DNA of 64,000 nt from Cladocopium goreaui (Eukaryota; Sar; Dinophyceae; Suessiales; Symbiodiniaceae), in the NCBI GenBank assembly GCA_947184155.2, contig CAMXCT020001844.1, forward strand, positions 26,001-90,000, written 5' to 3'. Shown in pieces: positions 11,001 through 23,700 of this stretch. Every line of letters begins with the position of its first letter. The first letter of the stretch is position 1. Below the pieces are notes generated by a model. It saw only the letters and a program-made list of their open reading frames with translations. It made no database searches and was not told where the DNA came from. The position numbers were made by a program, and so were the translations under genes.

Positions 11001-14000
11001 ATATCATCAACATATCTCAAGATTCTCATTGGAATTTTTGATTTACCAAGAAAGGCCAGGCCATTTTACGAACATTATCATTGGATGGGGATGTTTCACC
11101 ATCTTCCCATTATCATCAACATTTACCAACAAAGAAGGTCATTTTAGGAACTATCTTAGCAAGTTCAACAGCATCCAACAGCCGTTGGAGATATGAAGAT
11201 CATCCCATGAACGCTCTCCAGCTGCACCAGGGCCATGGTGTGTGATCCGAAAGCCAACCACAACTGCTGTGCGGCGAGAAGTCGAGGTGGGATGCCATTG
11301 GACTGCAGGAGGGGTAGGTCAGTAGGTCACATTTTTCGTGTTTTTTCGTCGCGGCGAAGATGTCATGCTATGATCATGTGGTGATGCTGTCTTGTGAGTT
11401 GGTCATGCGTTTGAACTCAATTTCTTGGTGTATCTCTGGGCTCAAGCTGCTTCGAGTTTCTGACGTGATTTCTATTGATCAAATCCGATTAAATAAAGCA
11501 CCAGCAATGGCTCCTATGAAAGCGATGAAGGCCAAAGCTACCATGAAGGCGATGAAGAGTGCGAAATTGATGTCCAAGGGTGCCCTCGCCACGGAGTTGG
11601 CGGATGCTGCCGGATTGAAGAAGGGTGAACTCTCAAAGGTGTTGGACGCACTGGCTGAGATTGGCAGCAGGGAGGTGAAGAAGAACGGCAAGTTTACGCT
11701 TCCAGGCCTTTGCATGATCAAGACCCGCAAGAAGAAGGCAACGAAAGGCGGCAAGAGGATGATGTTCGGCAAGGAAGTGAAGGTCAAGCCGCAGCCTGCA
11801 AAGACTGTGGTGAAGGCTTTTCCAGTGGCAGCTTTGAAGCAGCAAATTTGAAGCGGCAGTCTACCACTGGTGGCACCTTGGGAACAAGGGCCAATGCACC
11901 AGATTTTGGAGACTGAGCATTGTACATTTTGTGTCTATTAAAATTGGAATGCCTGTTTCGATGCGTTCAGCCACGCTGAGCTTGCAAGTTGCCAGTGTGG
12001 ACTTTGAATATTCCGCGTCATCATGGCATCAGGAAAGAAGCGGATGGATGCAGTTGTTGGCACAACCACCATGGCATGAATTGGCATGAAACACCTACTT
12101 GAGCCATAGAAAATACCCCTATCACATGGCATTGTACTGGTTGGTAAATGGGCATCCCTGCTATGATAATATGATATTGTGTATATAATAGATAGTTATC
12201 CCGAGCAAACTAGTTTGTATGACCCCCTAAATTCACCTGTCGAGGGAGGTATTTTGACTGGCTCATTCATTCTTGCCAGCATAACTTGAGACGATCCCAA
12301 ATCATAGGTAGCGCTCACGAAGCGCCGAAGCGCCCTTCAGCATCATAAAACAACAATAAAAACATCCCAAAAATAGTCCCATGATATTATATGATATGCC
12401 ATTATATTGATATACATCCAAAAAACATCCCAATTGAAGATTTGCATATTTTTCTCCATATCTAATGATATCGCCATAATGACATCCCCAGTTGGTTTTT
12501 CGACATCTCCCGATCCAATGGTAGGTGGAGAACTAGGCAGCTCGGACGATGGGGAGCCCGCCGGCACGGCAGGCGTGGTGGATTTGGGACACCAAGAGAA
12601 ATGGTGGAGAAAAAACATGATTTAACCATGAAACATGGTGATTTCATGGGATATTCATGGAGATTTTTTTCATGGGATATAGCACATATATGCACTAATA
12701 TATGCACTAATATATGTATGAGATTTATGTATATCCACCAACGAAATGGCAATTTCCATCGGGAAAATGATGATTTTCTGAACTCGTTTTTTTTAGCCTT
12801 CTGTTTCAGTTGCTCAAAATGGCCCAAATCATCACATCTGGGTTTTTCAGGATTCCAAATGAGTTTGATGGCCTGGAATTTCGTAGAATCCATCAATTCC
12901 TTCTGGTTTATGGTTGGATTTTAGTGATACATGTGCAGGTGAAAAAATCATTGCGGTTGATGATTGATGTAATGGTATGATACCCTCTGGTAAACGTTTA
13001 CATAACTATGGAAAATCACCATTTTTAATGGGAAAATCCACTATTTCGACTGGGCCATTTTCAATAGCTTTTTGTATGTTTACCAGAGGGTAACATTGTT
13101 CGTACTAGTACACTACATGAATCTAACATGCAATCAGGAAAGGCACAGCGGCTTGATCATTCGCAAAAAAAATAGCCTTCACGAACATATGGATAATCAC
13201 TGGTTGGTGGTTTGGAACATGGCTTTTATTTTCCACAATATATGGGATGTCATCCTTCCCATTGAAGAACTCATATTTTTCAAGATGGTTATTGCGCCAC
13301 CAAGCAGATCATGATGATCCATGGATGTGGGTCGAAATCCCAAAGCCGTGATTCACAATGGCCAATGGCTGGCATCGTTGTGCCACATTTTTGGTGGGAT
13401 CAGAGAATGGACTCATGCCACATGCGATGCCAATGATTCGGAAGCCAGGGATGCCAATGCGAGCAGTTCTCGAGGGTTCTCACCTCTTTGGTGCGATCGT
13501 GGTGGTTACGAGGTGCCAAAAATCCCCAGAAAGGTAATGCAACTCCGGTGATTGATCATGGGACATTTTCATGTCTTCCGAAATTTCAACCTGAAAAGCC
13601 AAAATCATCCAACATTAATGATATTAATGGGAAGACGATCGGCTCTTGTTGGACATGAACATCATGTTGGGAATTCCATGCTGGATTTCCGAGGGGACGT
13701 ACATCATCGGCAACAGGAGAAACGGTCCCACCATCCGTGTTACTTCTGGGTGCAATCCAAGTGAACTAAGTGGGAGTCATGTGATATCAGTTATATCCCA
13801 ACAGTTAAGGGGGTCAGTACCATAGTTCTCCATAGTTATGCCATAGTTTATACCATATTTTATGCCATAGTTTATACCTTTAATTATTCCATAGTTTGTA
13901 CCATAATTGATGTATATATATATATATAGCTACTATATATTATTATATTATATTATACATAGTATTTATAGTATATTATATAGATAGATAGATAAATAGA

Positions 14001-17000
14001 TAGATAGATAGATATAATTATGATATAGTTATTTCAAAGTCATACCATAGTTATACCCATTTTTGGCCACCCTAAATTCGGTTCCCGGATCCAGATCTTG
14101 GCTTAAAACGCAACTGGCCAGGTATTTTGGTGGAATCAAGCTGGGAACTGGCGGGCTTGTCACTCGGTTGAGTGAAAAACTATGGGTGTAACCAGCAAAA
14201 AGATTGAAAAAGATAGGAATTTCAGATATTCAAGGGAAAAACTACAGGAAACCATAGATTTTCCCATTGAATATGAGGCTTTCTTATAAAATTTCCTTTA
14301 AACCAATCCATTGACATATGGGCACATGATTTCCTATGGGTAAATGAATTTACTAATTATGGGTTCACTATGGATACATTATTTCAACTACGGTAAGCCG
14401 TAACCTATCGTCCTATCTTTTTGATTCCCCCAAAAGCAACCAAAAGTGGGTATAGGTCACCCCAAATAGTAACCACTATGGGCATAGAAAACCTATTTAG
14501 CAGGATGTTACATGTCTATATTTGAATCGCTTCGCGACGAGGACCGCCCGCACCCCAATTAGATGTGCAGATCAGGGACGACATGTCGAAGTTGAGGAGT
14601 ATGGTAGTTGGAGATGCGGAGCGAAGAAGACGGGCCTACTTGGCCCAACCAAAGCCGACTGGGTCAAACTTGGCTGCCCTTGGCCTTAAGTTGGGCCGAA
14701 CACTAGCCGACTTGGGCCCAACTTGGGCCTAACTTGCGCCGAACTCGGCCCACTTGGCTCCAACTTGTCAGCCCAACTGAGGAAAGAATGGGACATTTCC
14801 TTCGGAGTTGGAAACTTTTTCGGGTTTTGGAGGGGGAGACATGGGGTTTGTCGTGGGACCAGATCCAGTTTTGAATTCTAGATGTCGTAGCTAAGCTAGA
14901 TGCAAGATTTGAGGATGCAAGGTGTGAGAATGTAAGCTGTGAGGATGCAGTGCGTGCAGAAGGTAAGATGCTACATGGAAGATAGGATGCTGCAAGATGT
15001 GCAAATGTAGGAGCGGTACGCGCACCATATGCAGATGCAACATGGAAAATCAACAGATGGGTACACGCTTACAACAAAGGCGCGTGCCCCCTTCACGAAA
15101 TCCAAGAATGCATCATGCAAACACTGAGGCTCCCCGTCGAGGAACGGGTGCAACTCCTGTTGGAACTCGGCGTATACTCCTTCCGCAAGCCAGCAGACGA
15201 GGGTGAGGAGGCAATGGAGGTGGTGGAGATGGCGGAGGAGGATGATGGCTTCGAGGAGGTTGACTTTGGCGGCGGGTCTTCCTCCGAAGAGGAAGCATTG
15301 CCCCGGGACCCCGCGTGGCAGCCGCTGAAGCGACACAGGTGCCGCCGTAAGGAGGCGCCCCAGCAGTTCCTTCCGGCGACTCACTGGGCAGTGGTCCCCA
15401 CCCCCGTCGAGGACTTAGTTGCTCCGTGTCTTGTTAACACATAATAATCCCGGCAAGAGATTCCAAACAATGGTGCAAGCAACATGACGAAGAGAGGCTA
15501 AGTTAGATTTTGCGAGGATCTCTGTACGTGTGCAAGATCTCCCCGACAGGTTCTCTGTAGAAGCTGCTGTGCAAGATCCCTTTGTAAAGCCATCTGTACA
15601 AGGTGTTTGCAAGAGATTCACACGCAAGCTCACTGTATAAGATCTCTGTTCAAGCTACCTGCACAAGCTCTCTAAACGAGACCTCCTGGCAAGATATTTG
15701 TAAGAGACCCCTTCGCAGGACCTCTGTAGAAGATCTTTGGAAGAGGTCTCTTGGCAAGATCTCTCTTTGAGATCTCTGCGGGCACTCTCTAAAATTCAAG
15801 ACAAAGCTGCCTTGGCAGGATCTATGCGGCAGATCTCTGTGCAAGGGTGCCCTGGCAAGATCTCTGTGCAAGATCCCTGTAGGGGCTCTCTTGGCCAGAT
15901 CTCTGTAAGAGACGCCTTGGCAAGATCTCTGAAACAGATCTCTATAAGAAGTCTTTGTACAAGATCTCTAAAAGAGGTCCCCCTGAGAAGCTTTCTGTAT
16001 AAGTGCCCTGCAAGAGGTCTCTTGGCAACATGTCTTTATGAGATTTGTCCGCAAGCTCTCGATAAGAGGTATTTTGGCCTCTTGGGTAGATTTCAACAGA
16101 TCTCTAGGCAAGGTCTTTGTAGAAGATTTCCATCAGATATCTCTTAGCCCTCTGTATAAGAACCCCCAAGGTGGTCCCTTGGCAAGATAAGTTTAAGAGA
16201 TCCCTGCGCACGCCCTCTATAAAGGACATTTGGGCAAGATTTGTGTACGAGCTCATATAAGAGGTCTCTTGGCAGAATCTGTTTAAGGTTGCTCTGCACA
16301 AGCTCTTTGTAAGAGCTCTCTTGGCAAGATCTCTGAAGGAGACCTCTTGGCAAGATCTTTGTACAAGCTCCCTAAAAGAGGTCCCTTCACAAGATTTGCT
16401 CAAGAGATCTCTGCACAAGCTCTTTAGAAGAACTTTCGTGGCAAGACCCTTGTAAGAGACCTCCGGGGAGGATCTCAGCACAAGCTAATATAAGAGGCCC
16501 CTTGGCAACATCTTTTGGTGCACAAGCTCTTTGTACTGGCTCTTTTGGCAAGGTCTCTGCGCGAGCTCTCCAGAAAAGACCTCCTTGCCAACATCTCATG
16601 CAAGATATCCTTGATTATCAAAAATTGAGCACCGCCACGATTGAGCATGATCGGACACGTCCAAAGTGCCGAAGGGGTCGCGCGAGCGATTTCAAAATTT
16701 TCACCGCACCACAGCGAGGGCTATCTGACAGGCTCAAAGTGCCGAGAGGGTTGCGCGACCAATCTGAAAATTCGCACCGTGCAACAGCAAGTGGGTGATC
16801 TGGCAGCTCGAAACCGATGATAGGGGTGTGCATTGGCATGTGTGATCCCAAAAATCGCGCCGCACCACAGCGAGAGCAATATCATTATTCGATATGGCAG
16901 GCCCAGGGTGCTGAAAGGGCAGCACGAGGGATCGCAAAATTCGCACCAAGCCACAGCGAGAACGATGTGACCCGCGCGAAGTGACAAGAGAGTTGCGCAC

Positions 17001-20000
17001 GCGATCTGAAAACTCACGCCAGGCTGCAACGAGAGCGACCCGACGCGCCCAAAGTCACGAGAGGATTGCAAGAACACGTGTTAGATTTTCGCGAAATATT
17101 AGAACATTAGAACATGCGAAAAGCAATGGTTTGCCTCGGTTTCAGGTGCTTTTTTGTCGAGTTCTCTCAGCTGCCACGGAAAGATGAGCTCGAAACATGC
17201 AAAGTGCTGCGCTTCCCGCGCGGAAAAGCTGTTGTGTCCCTAATCGCAACCGACGACAGTTTCAGAGAACGAGGCTGCTGACCCTTTCAAATAGATAGTG
17301 TCTGGATGAGAAGGAAGGATACGCTTTTACTCTTGATGATGTTGAGGATTGTGAGGTCAAGGGGGAGGAAGATGATGATGTTGAGAATGATGATGTTGAG
17401 GAGGAGGACCGATCCCAAGACGGGGACCCACACCTTGTACGAGCCAGCGCAGTCGAAATGCAATTGCACATGTCACAATAGCCATGTCATGCCCGGGGGC
17501 CCCACTTTGTGCGAGCCTACGCAAGCGAAATGCACATGGACATGTCACAAGGCCCATGCTTTGCGAGAGTTTACAGGTAAAATGCCGGCGACCAGCTGGA
17601 GCATCCTGATCAAGCACCGGCCTTTACACTTACCGTAAGAACCCCTCAGTGTGGACATTCTGTTTGGAGAATTTTGCGCGAGAATTTGCAGGTAGATGAT
17701 GACCGGGGACCACACTTTGTGCAAGCCTGCGAGTCGAAATGCACTTGGCCGCTTCCCAAAAGCCATTTTGTTCGAGAATTTAGAGGTAAATTGCCGCAGG
17801 CTAAGACCGGGGACTTTGTGCGAGCCTGCGAAGGCGAAATGCACATGGACATGTCACAAGACCCACTTTATGCGAGAATTTTAAGGTAAAATGCAACACC
17901 CTTACAAGGGGATCTTGTTTACAGAGATCTCATCACTGAGGCTTTGTAGAATCTACGGTGCATTTTTCCGTCATGTCTTTTGCTGTTTGGCTGCTCTTGC
18001 CGGGATAGTCTTTTGCAAGCCCCCTCTTCTGTCAGGACGGCTCCATCACTCTCCTGGGCGATGGGACTGGGACAGCGACGAGCTCAGGTACTGCTTTGAT
18101 CCCGAGCTCCTCAACCTGCTGCGGACCACGCCTGATGGGCGCGTGTGCCCGTACATGAAGTTTGCGGCGGGGGAGGGAGAGAACTCAAGGGGGGCCGATG
18201 GAAGAAAAATGTTCTCTTTTGACTTTTGAAAAAGTAAAAACGCCGAAGTTTTGTTGGGCACGTTGCCGCCGCGTGTTGTGTGAAGCTCCGCGTGCATAAT
18301 CCATATTTGTAGCTAACAAAATTTTGGGATATGGTGCTATAGGGATAGGGGCGGGCCCGGACCACCAGGAGTTGAAGAAAGCTGGGCAAGCCTCGTGAAG
18401 ATCCGTGCCGAACCCCGGCAGCTCTGCACCACCCCATGCTCATAGTCCCAACTCCGAACTTGAGAGCCGCCACCTGCATTCGCACGGGGCAAGCGGCCGC
18501 GCGTCTCTGGGATGAACACACACACCCACCCGGGCAGCCATGCTACGCACATGAAGGTCCAAATTAAGTCCAGCATGGCTGAACTTGGAGCCGTTTGATG
18601 GCAACAAGTTGGACCCAACATGGACGCACCATTTGGAACATCGTTGATTCCAAAAAACGTGGAAAATACCGGTGAAAACATAGTTTTTGACGATGTCGTA
18701 TTGGGCCGGCAATGTCCCCGTGTTGCGCCCATGTGGGGCTCAACTTGGGCCGGAGTTGCTCCCAAACGGGTCCAGCTTCTGGCCAAGTTGCGCCATGTTG
18801 GACCTCAAGTTGGGGCCAATTGGAGCCAAGTGGGCCCAAGTTGGGCTCAAGCTTGGCCTTGTTGGCCAAAGTTGAGCCCATGTTGCGGTGGCGTCGGATC
18901 GAAGCAGTGAATTTGGACGATATTGCGCCGATACGAAAAACACGCAAATTACCACAGCAGGGGAACCTCTTTTTGGCGACCTGTCCCGGGGGAACATGAC
19001 CCCCCCAGCTGAAGCTGCATCACTGAATGGTTGGTTCACTCGATGACACTGGCCGCTAGACTATCACGCCTTGGCACCTTCGGTGCGGGCAGATTTTCTA
19101 TGTGGGATTGCTGTTTGTATATGTATATATATATATACATGGTTACATATACATATTTGCATTTATTTACAAATATTTACCTTTATTTACACATGTTTTC
19201 ATTTTTACATATTAACACTTATTTACATATATTTACATATGTTTACGTTTGTTTACATATATGTACATGTGATTACATATATTTACAGATATGTACTTAC
19301 ATATATATATATATTTATACATGGTAGCATACTAGATCTTGGTATATGCCCAAGAAATTCGGAACAATCCAAAAATGGACTGGGACTTGTTATGCAAACA
19401 GATTGGTTGCAGAGAGGGCCATTTGATCTAGTTTGGTCTGAAATCCCGGTACTAGACTTGGTTGGAACCCCGTTTTTTTCACAGAAAAGGTTCTTATGCG
19501 ATGTTCACCCAACCAACCATTGTTGAATAGACGCAGTACACATTACAATGCGTCTTTTCAGTGGCTGTAAATGCAAATCGAAGAAGGATGATGAAGGGTT
19601 GTTTGTGCGTTGAGGATTTTTGGCTTCAAATTCAACGGATCCGGGGAGATCTTCGAATATTGGTCCAATTTGTTGCAGGGGTTGATGCTGGATTGATGAT
19701 TGGAAATCCATGGAAATCTTATATTGGTGATGTACCAAGTATTTTCAACGAAATTGAGGGATCCCCTGTTCTATTTCTATTCCAATCTCTGACACCTCCA
19801 GGGGCACTTGATTTCGCAACCTGGCAGTCGGACAGAACATGACAAAATGTTCGTTGAAATATACAAGAGTGCTCCAAAGTTTTTTTAAGGCACATGATAT
19901 CCACTTTTGGGGGCACATTGGTATTAGTTACCTTGGTTTACAATTCCTATTAGTAGTGCTCATAACTATATGATGTGATTGCCAGACGCCATAGCCACTA

Positions 20001-20743
20001 AAGCCTCAGCAAAGTGTGCGACTTTGGCATGAAAATACGTATAATTTCCTTGAACTATAGATCTACTTACCATAAGGGAAAATATGATATCTCTTAACTA
20101 TATCACAGTTTCCATAAACCCAACAGTTTTGACTATTATAACAGATAAAACTATTATAGCTATTATAACTATTCTAATTGTTGATATCTACTTATATCCC
20201 CAATTGGATATATATATATATATATTCAGAATTATATAGCTTTATTAACTATCATAAACATTGAGATAGTTCTGATCTCCCCAAGATATCTCCAAGTCGT
20301 CCGTGAACTTCGCCGAGGTCCGAGCCTACTCCGCACTGACCCGGGCAGTCTTGGAGGAGGCCCAGCTGGAGGCGAGTTGGCGGAACCACCATGAGGATAC
20401 TGTGGATGGAAGAAATCCGATAAACCACCAATTTGGGATGGTTAAACCAATATCTATGGGATTTATCAACAATTTAAATCCTGTGGATGGAAGAAAAACC
20501 TATAAATAATGGGATGTTTACCACCAACTGGTGATTCGGATTTCGCTGGCCCATCCACAGTAGGACTATGATTTAAGTTCCAGTTGTAGTAACCTGATTT
20601 TTGAAGATGCTGTTTTTTGTTTTGGAAAACTACGCATTGGCTAATGCACCATGGGGAATCTACTCAGGATATATATATATATACATACATACATACATAA
20701 TTATATATATACATATGTATATATATATATGTATATATATATG

Positions 20744-20774
<31 letters not shown>

Positions 20775-23700
20775 GTATATGTATATATATATGTATATAT
20801 GTATATATATATGTATATATATATGTATATATATATGTATATATATTTATATGTATATATATACATATATATATTTTATTCATTGATTCATTCATTCATT
20901 CATTCATTCATTCATTCATTCATTCATTTATTTATTTATTTATTGTTGTGGCTCCCTTAGGCAAATCCAACTATTGGTGTTCGATCAATCCCAAAAGTGT
21001 ATACACGGGGATATTCGCTAGCCACAAAGAAGATGTCTTCACTATATGAAGCAACCATTGAGAAACAAAATAGGATATAGGATAGATGACTTGTGATGGA
21101 AAAATCGTTGGGGCAAAATGCGTGACTTTGAAATGCTTCCAATAGTGGACGAAGTCCAACTGATTTTGTTTTGTTTATCATGAACATCTCTTTTGTTGGA
21201 TCTCAGACGTATGGTTCCGTCCACTTCTGCTGGCTAATATCCGCATTGTCCACTAGTATTGGTGGCTGACAATGCGATTTGCGTGGTAATCCGCAATGTA
21301 TTATTGCCATTTGCTAATTGACATCCCCATTGTGTCTTGCTGCTTCAGCGTCTTTGAATTCCCATTTTTTGATGGTGACCCAGCCCTCCCACGTTTTGTT
21401 GGTCAGATTCCCGGTTTTTAATGGATTAATATTCCTCCTTTGCTGATGATATCCCAAGATTTTGGGGTCACATCCAAATTTTTGCCAGTTTAGATTCCTA
21501 CTTAAGATCCACTCTTCTGGGGGTTGTTGTTGGATATGTATAGATATGTCTAATGCAAACACATTGCTGTGGGTTTTGGAATTAAGAACATGTATACATC
21601 ATACATATATATAAAATATAAATATATATATAATATAATATAAATATACATACATATATATATATATATCCCCAGATTTGTGGCCCAAAACCATGAAATT
21701 TCCCCTGTTTTGTTACTTGAAGTCGGACACCTTTAAGTCAGGAGATGGTGGAAGGTTTGACACTCCGTGTCCGCCGTGTACCGGCAGCCCAGGTGCTAAG
21801 AAGGGACATGCTGAGGTCGATGTACGACGTAGAACACAATAAAGAACCAATGATGGTGGCCAAAATCCCAAATTGGGTGATTTGATTTGGTGAAATGTTG
21901 TTGTTGTTGTCGTTTTTTTTTTCGAGAGAGAGAGAAACTTTCCAACCTTTTGCATGTTTTTTTTGTTTGTGTACGTCAAATCATGCATATTGACCAAAGA
22001 CAAAGTGACAAGGGGTGCGTCCATCTTATCCAGAGAAGGTGCACCGACTCAGCCCAGGTATTTGTGAACTTGTGACCTGGTGTTCTGTTTTGCCTCTTAA
22101 TTTTTGCTAATGGGAAGATGGTCCCCATCCAAAAGCCACATCTAGTTTAAACATCTTTAAACTAGATGTATGAACATCTATAACTGCACATCTACGACCC
22201 AAATTTACAACCTCTCCACACAGCACCGGTGCAATGAGTTCATGCATGTATTCAAAAGGCACACACACACGAACATATGATATACAATCTCATTTATATA
22301 GATATAATATCAAAAAACATTTTTCATATCATCCAGATACATCAGTAGATAAGTACATAGATTTCTGTATATATATATATGTATATACATATCATTACAT
22401 AATATAGATGATTCTGAATCCGCCAAGCAGGTCTCCTCCCTCTACCGCTGCACTGGGCAGCTGGGAGACGTGCACTTCGCAGCCGATGGCACGGCAGAGG
22501 TGGGTTCGTTGCGGGGATCGGCGGCAGATGGGGCAGAACATATCGGGAAGAGCCTCCAAAACCCAGTTTTTTTCCATGAAATTTCATGGTTTTTCATGGC
22601 TTAAGAAATTTAAAGTTTCAAGTTCCCCAGTCTTTGATGGTGATAATTTTGGGATTTAATCCTCTATTTGGGGAAAACACACATATATATATATATATAT
22701 ATATAGTGACATGGCACAAACAAGAAGGGCTGAACATTTGCCAAGATAGGAATATAGAGTGATAGAACCCACAGGATCTGCAGGACATGGCAATTCCTGC
22801 AGGAATGGACCTGCAAACGACATTGAATGGTTTGACATGAGCGTTGGATTCTGATTGTGACCAGCAAAATAACTTCAGGATCTACCGTTTGGCAATAAAA
22901 CCTGGCAAGGGAAAGTCTCCATTTGGAAAATCACCCAGAAACTCAATTCTAAGAGGGGTAGAGCTGGTGGAAACCCCAACCCCGCAGCTACAGTATTGTT
23001 GGTTAATTATCACATCACAACAATTATGATCTGTTGGTGAATATCTTCCAAACATCCATATGAATAAATCCATACAAATCCATGATTTCAATGATGTTTA
23101 GGGTAGTTCTATTGACTCATTCGCTGATCTCCATCGGTTCACACGGTGTTATAACCATCATCGGCGTCATGGCAGGCCGAACTCTGGGTGCCTCACAGGG
23201 ACCTGAACGAAGTGCGGAAGGAGTTGATGGCCCTTGGATCACAGGTGGGGTCAACTGGATGGGGGTTCCATAGCCATGGGGATGGTGCCACCAGCTTGCT
23301 GGATGCCAACCTGGCCTGGTAATGGAAAAAACGATGGAAAATCACCGTGCTATTAATGGGTAAATCAACTATTTCGACTGGGCCATTTTCAATCGCAAAC
23401 TGTGAATGTTTACCAGAGGGTATTTCATGGAGAATCCGATTGAATAAAATGGATGAGAACTGGACCACGACTTAGGACACCTCCATGTGAAAGATGACCA
23501 TAGAATTTCCATCTGTTTTCTGAAGGATATCTACAATAATCTATAATAATCTATTATTAAGTGGATTTGGAATTCCATGTTAATCGATTGAAGATATATA
23601 AGTTACACCATGGATTTTCCAAAGTTGGGCCGAACAAAGAAGCCTTGATGCAGGACTTTGTGTTTCAGGTTTGTCTCCACTGATACACGGGCAAAGGGCT

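Larger units (their letters stand above)
14520..19093. mobile_element. Candidate large Helentron-like element filling most of intron 8
   Basis: The left end reads CGCTTCGCGACGAGGACCGCCCGCACC (shown only to mark the site; key part ACCGCCCGCACC near 14541-14552). The right end reads CACCTTCGGTGCGGGCAG near 19076-19093, a small hairpin followed by a near-complement of the left motif. The same two ends, in the same order, delimit the 814-bp insertion at 40982-41795. The block between them contains only degenerate repeat arrays and short GC-rich ORFs, and no Rep/helicase gene is seen. If it is a single element it is non-autonomous and 4.6 kb long. Its exact borders cannot be fixed, because no empty site is present here. 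Confidence 0.4.

Noticed and set aside
15737..16147. 136-codon ORF with repeated QISVRD/KISVQD-like peptides
   Set aside because: It is a direct translation of the degenerate minisatellite; the opposite strand gives a similar artefact.
17287..17469. Small ORFs on both strands at a GATGATGTTGAG repeat
   Set aside because: Low-complexity trinucleotide-like repeat with no domain; no splice context seen.
20601..21049. ORFs of Tyr/Ile repeats on both strands
   Set aside because: They are translations of the TA/TATG microsatellite.
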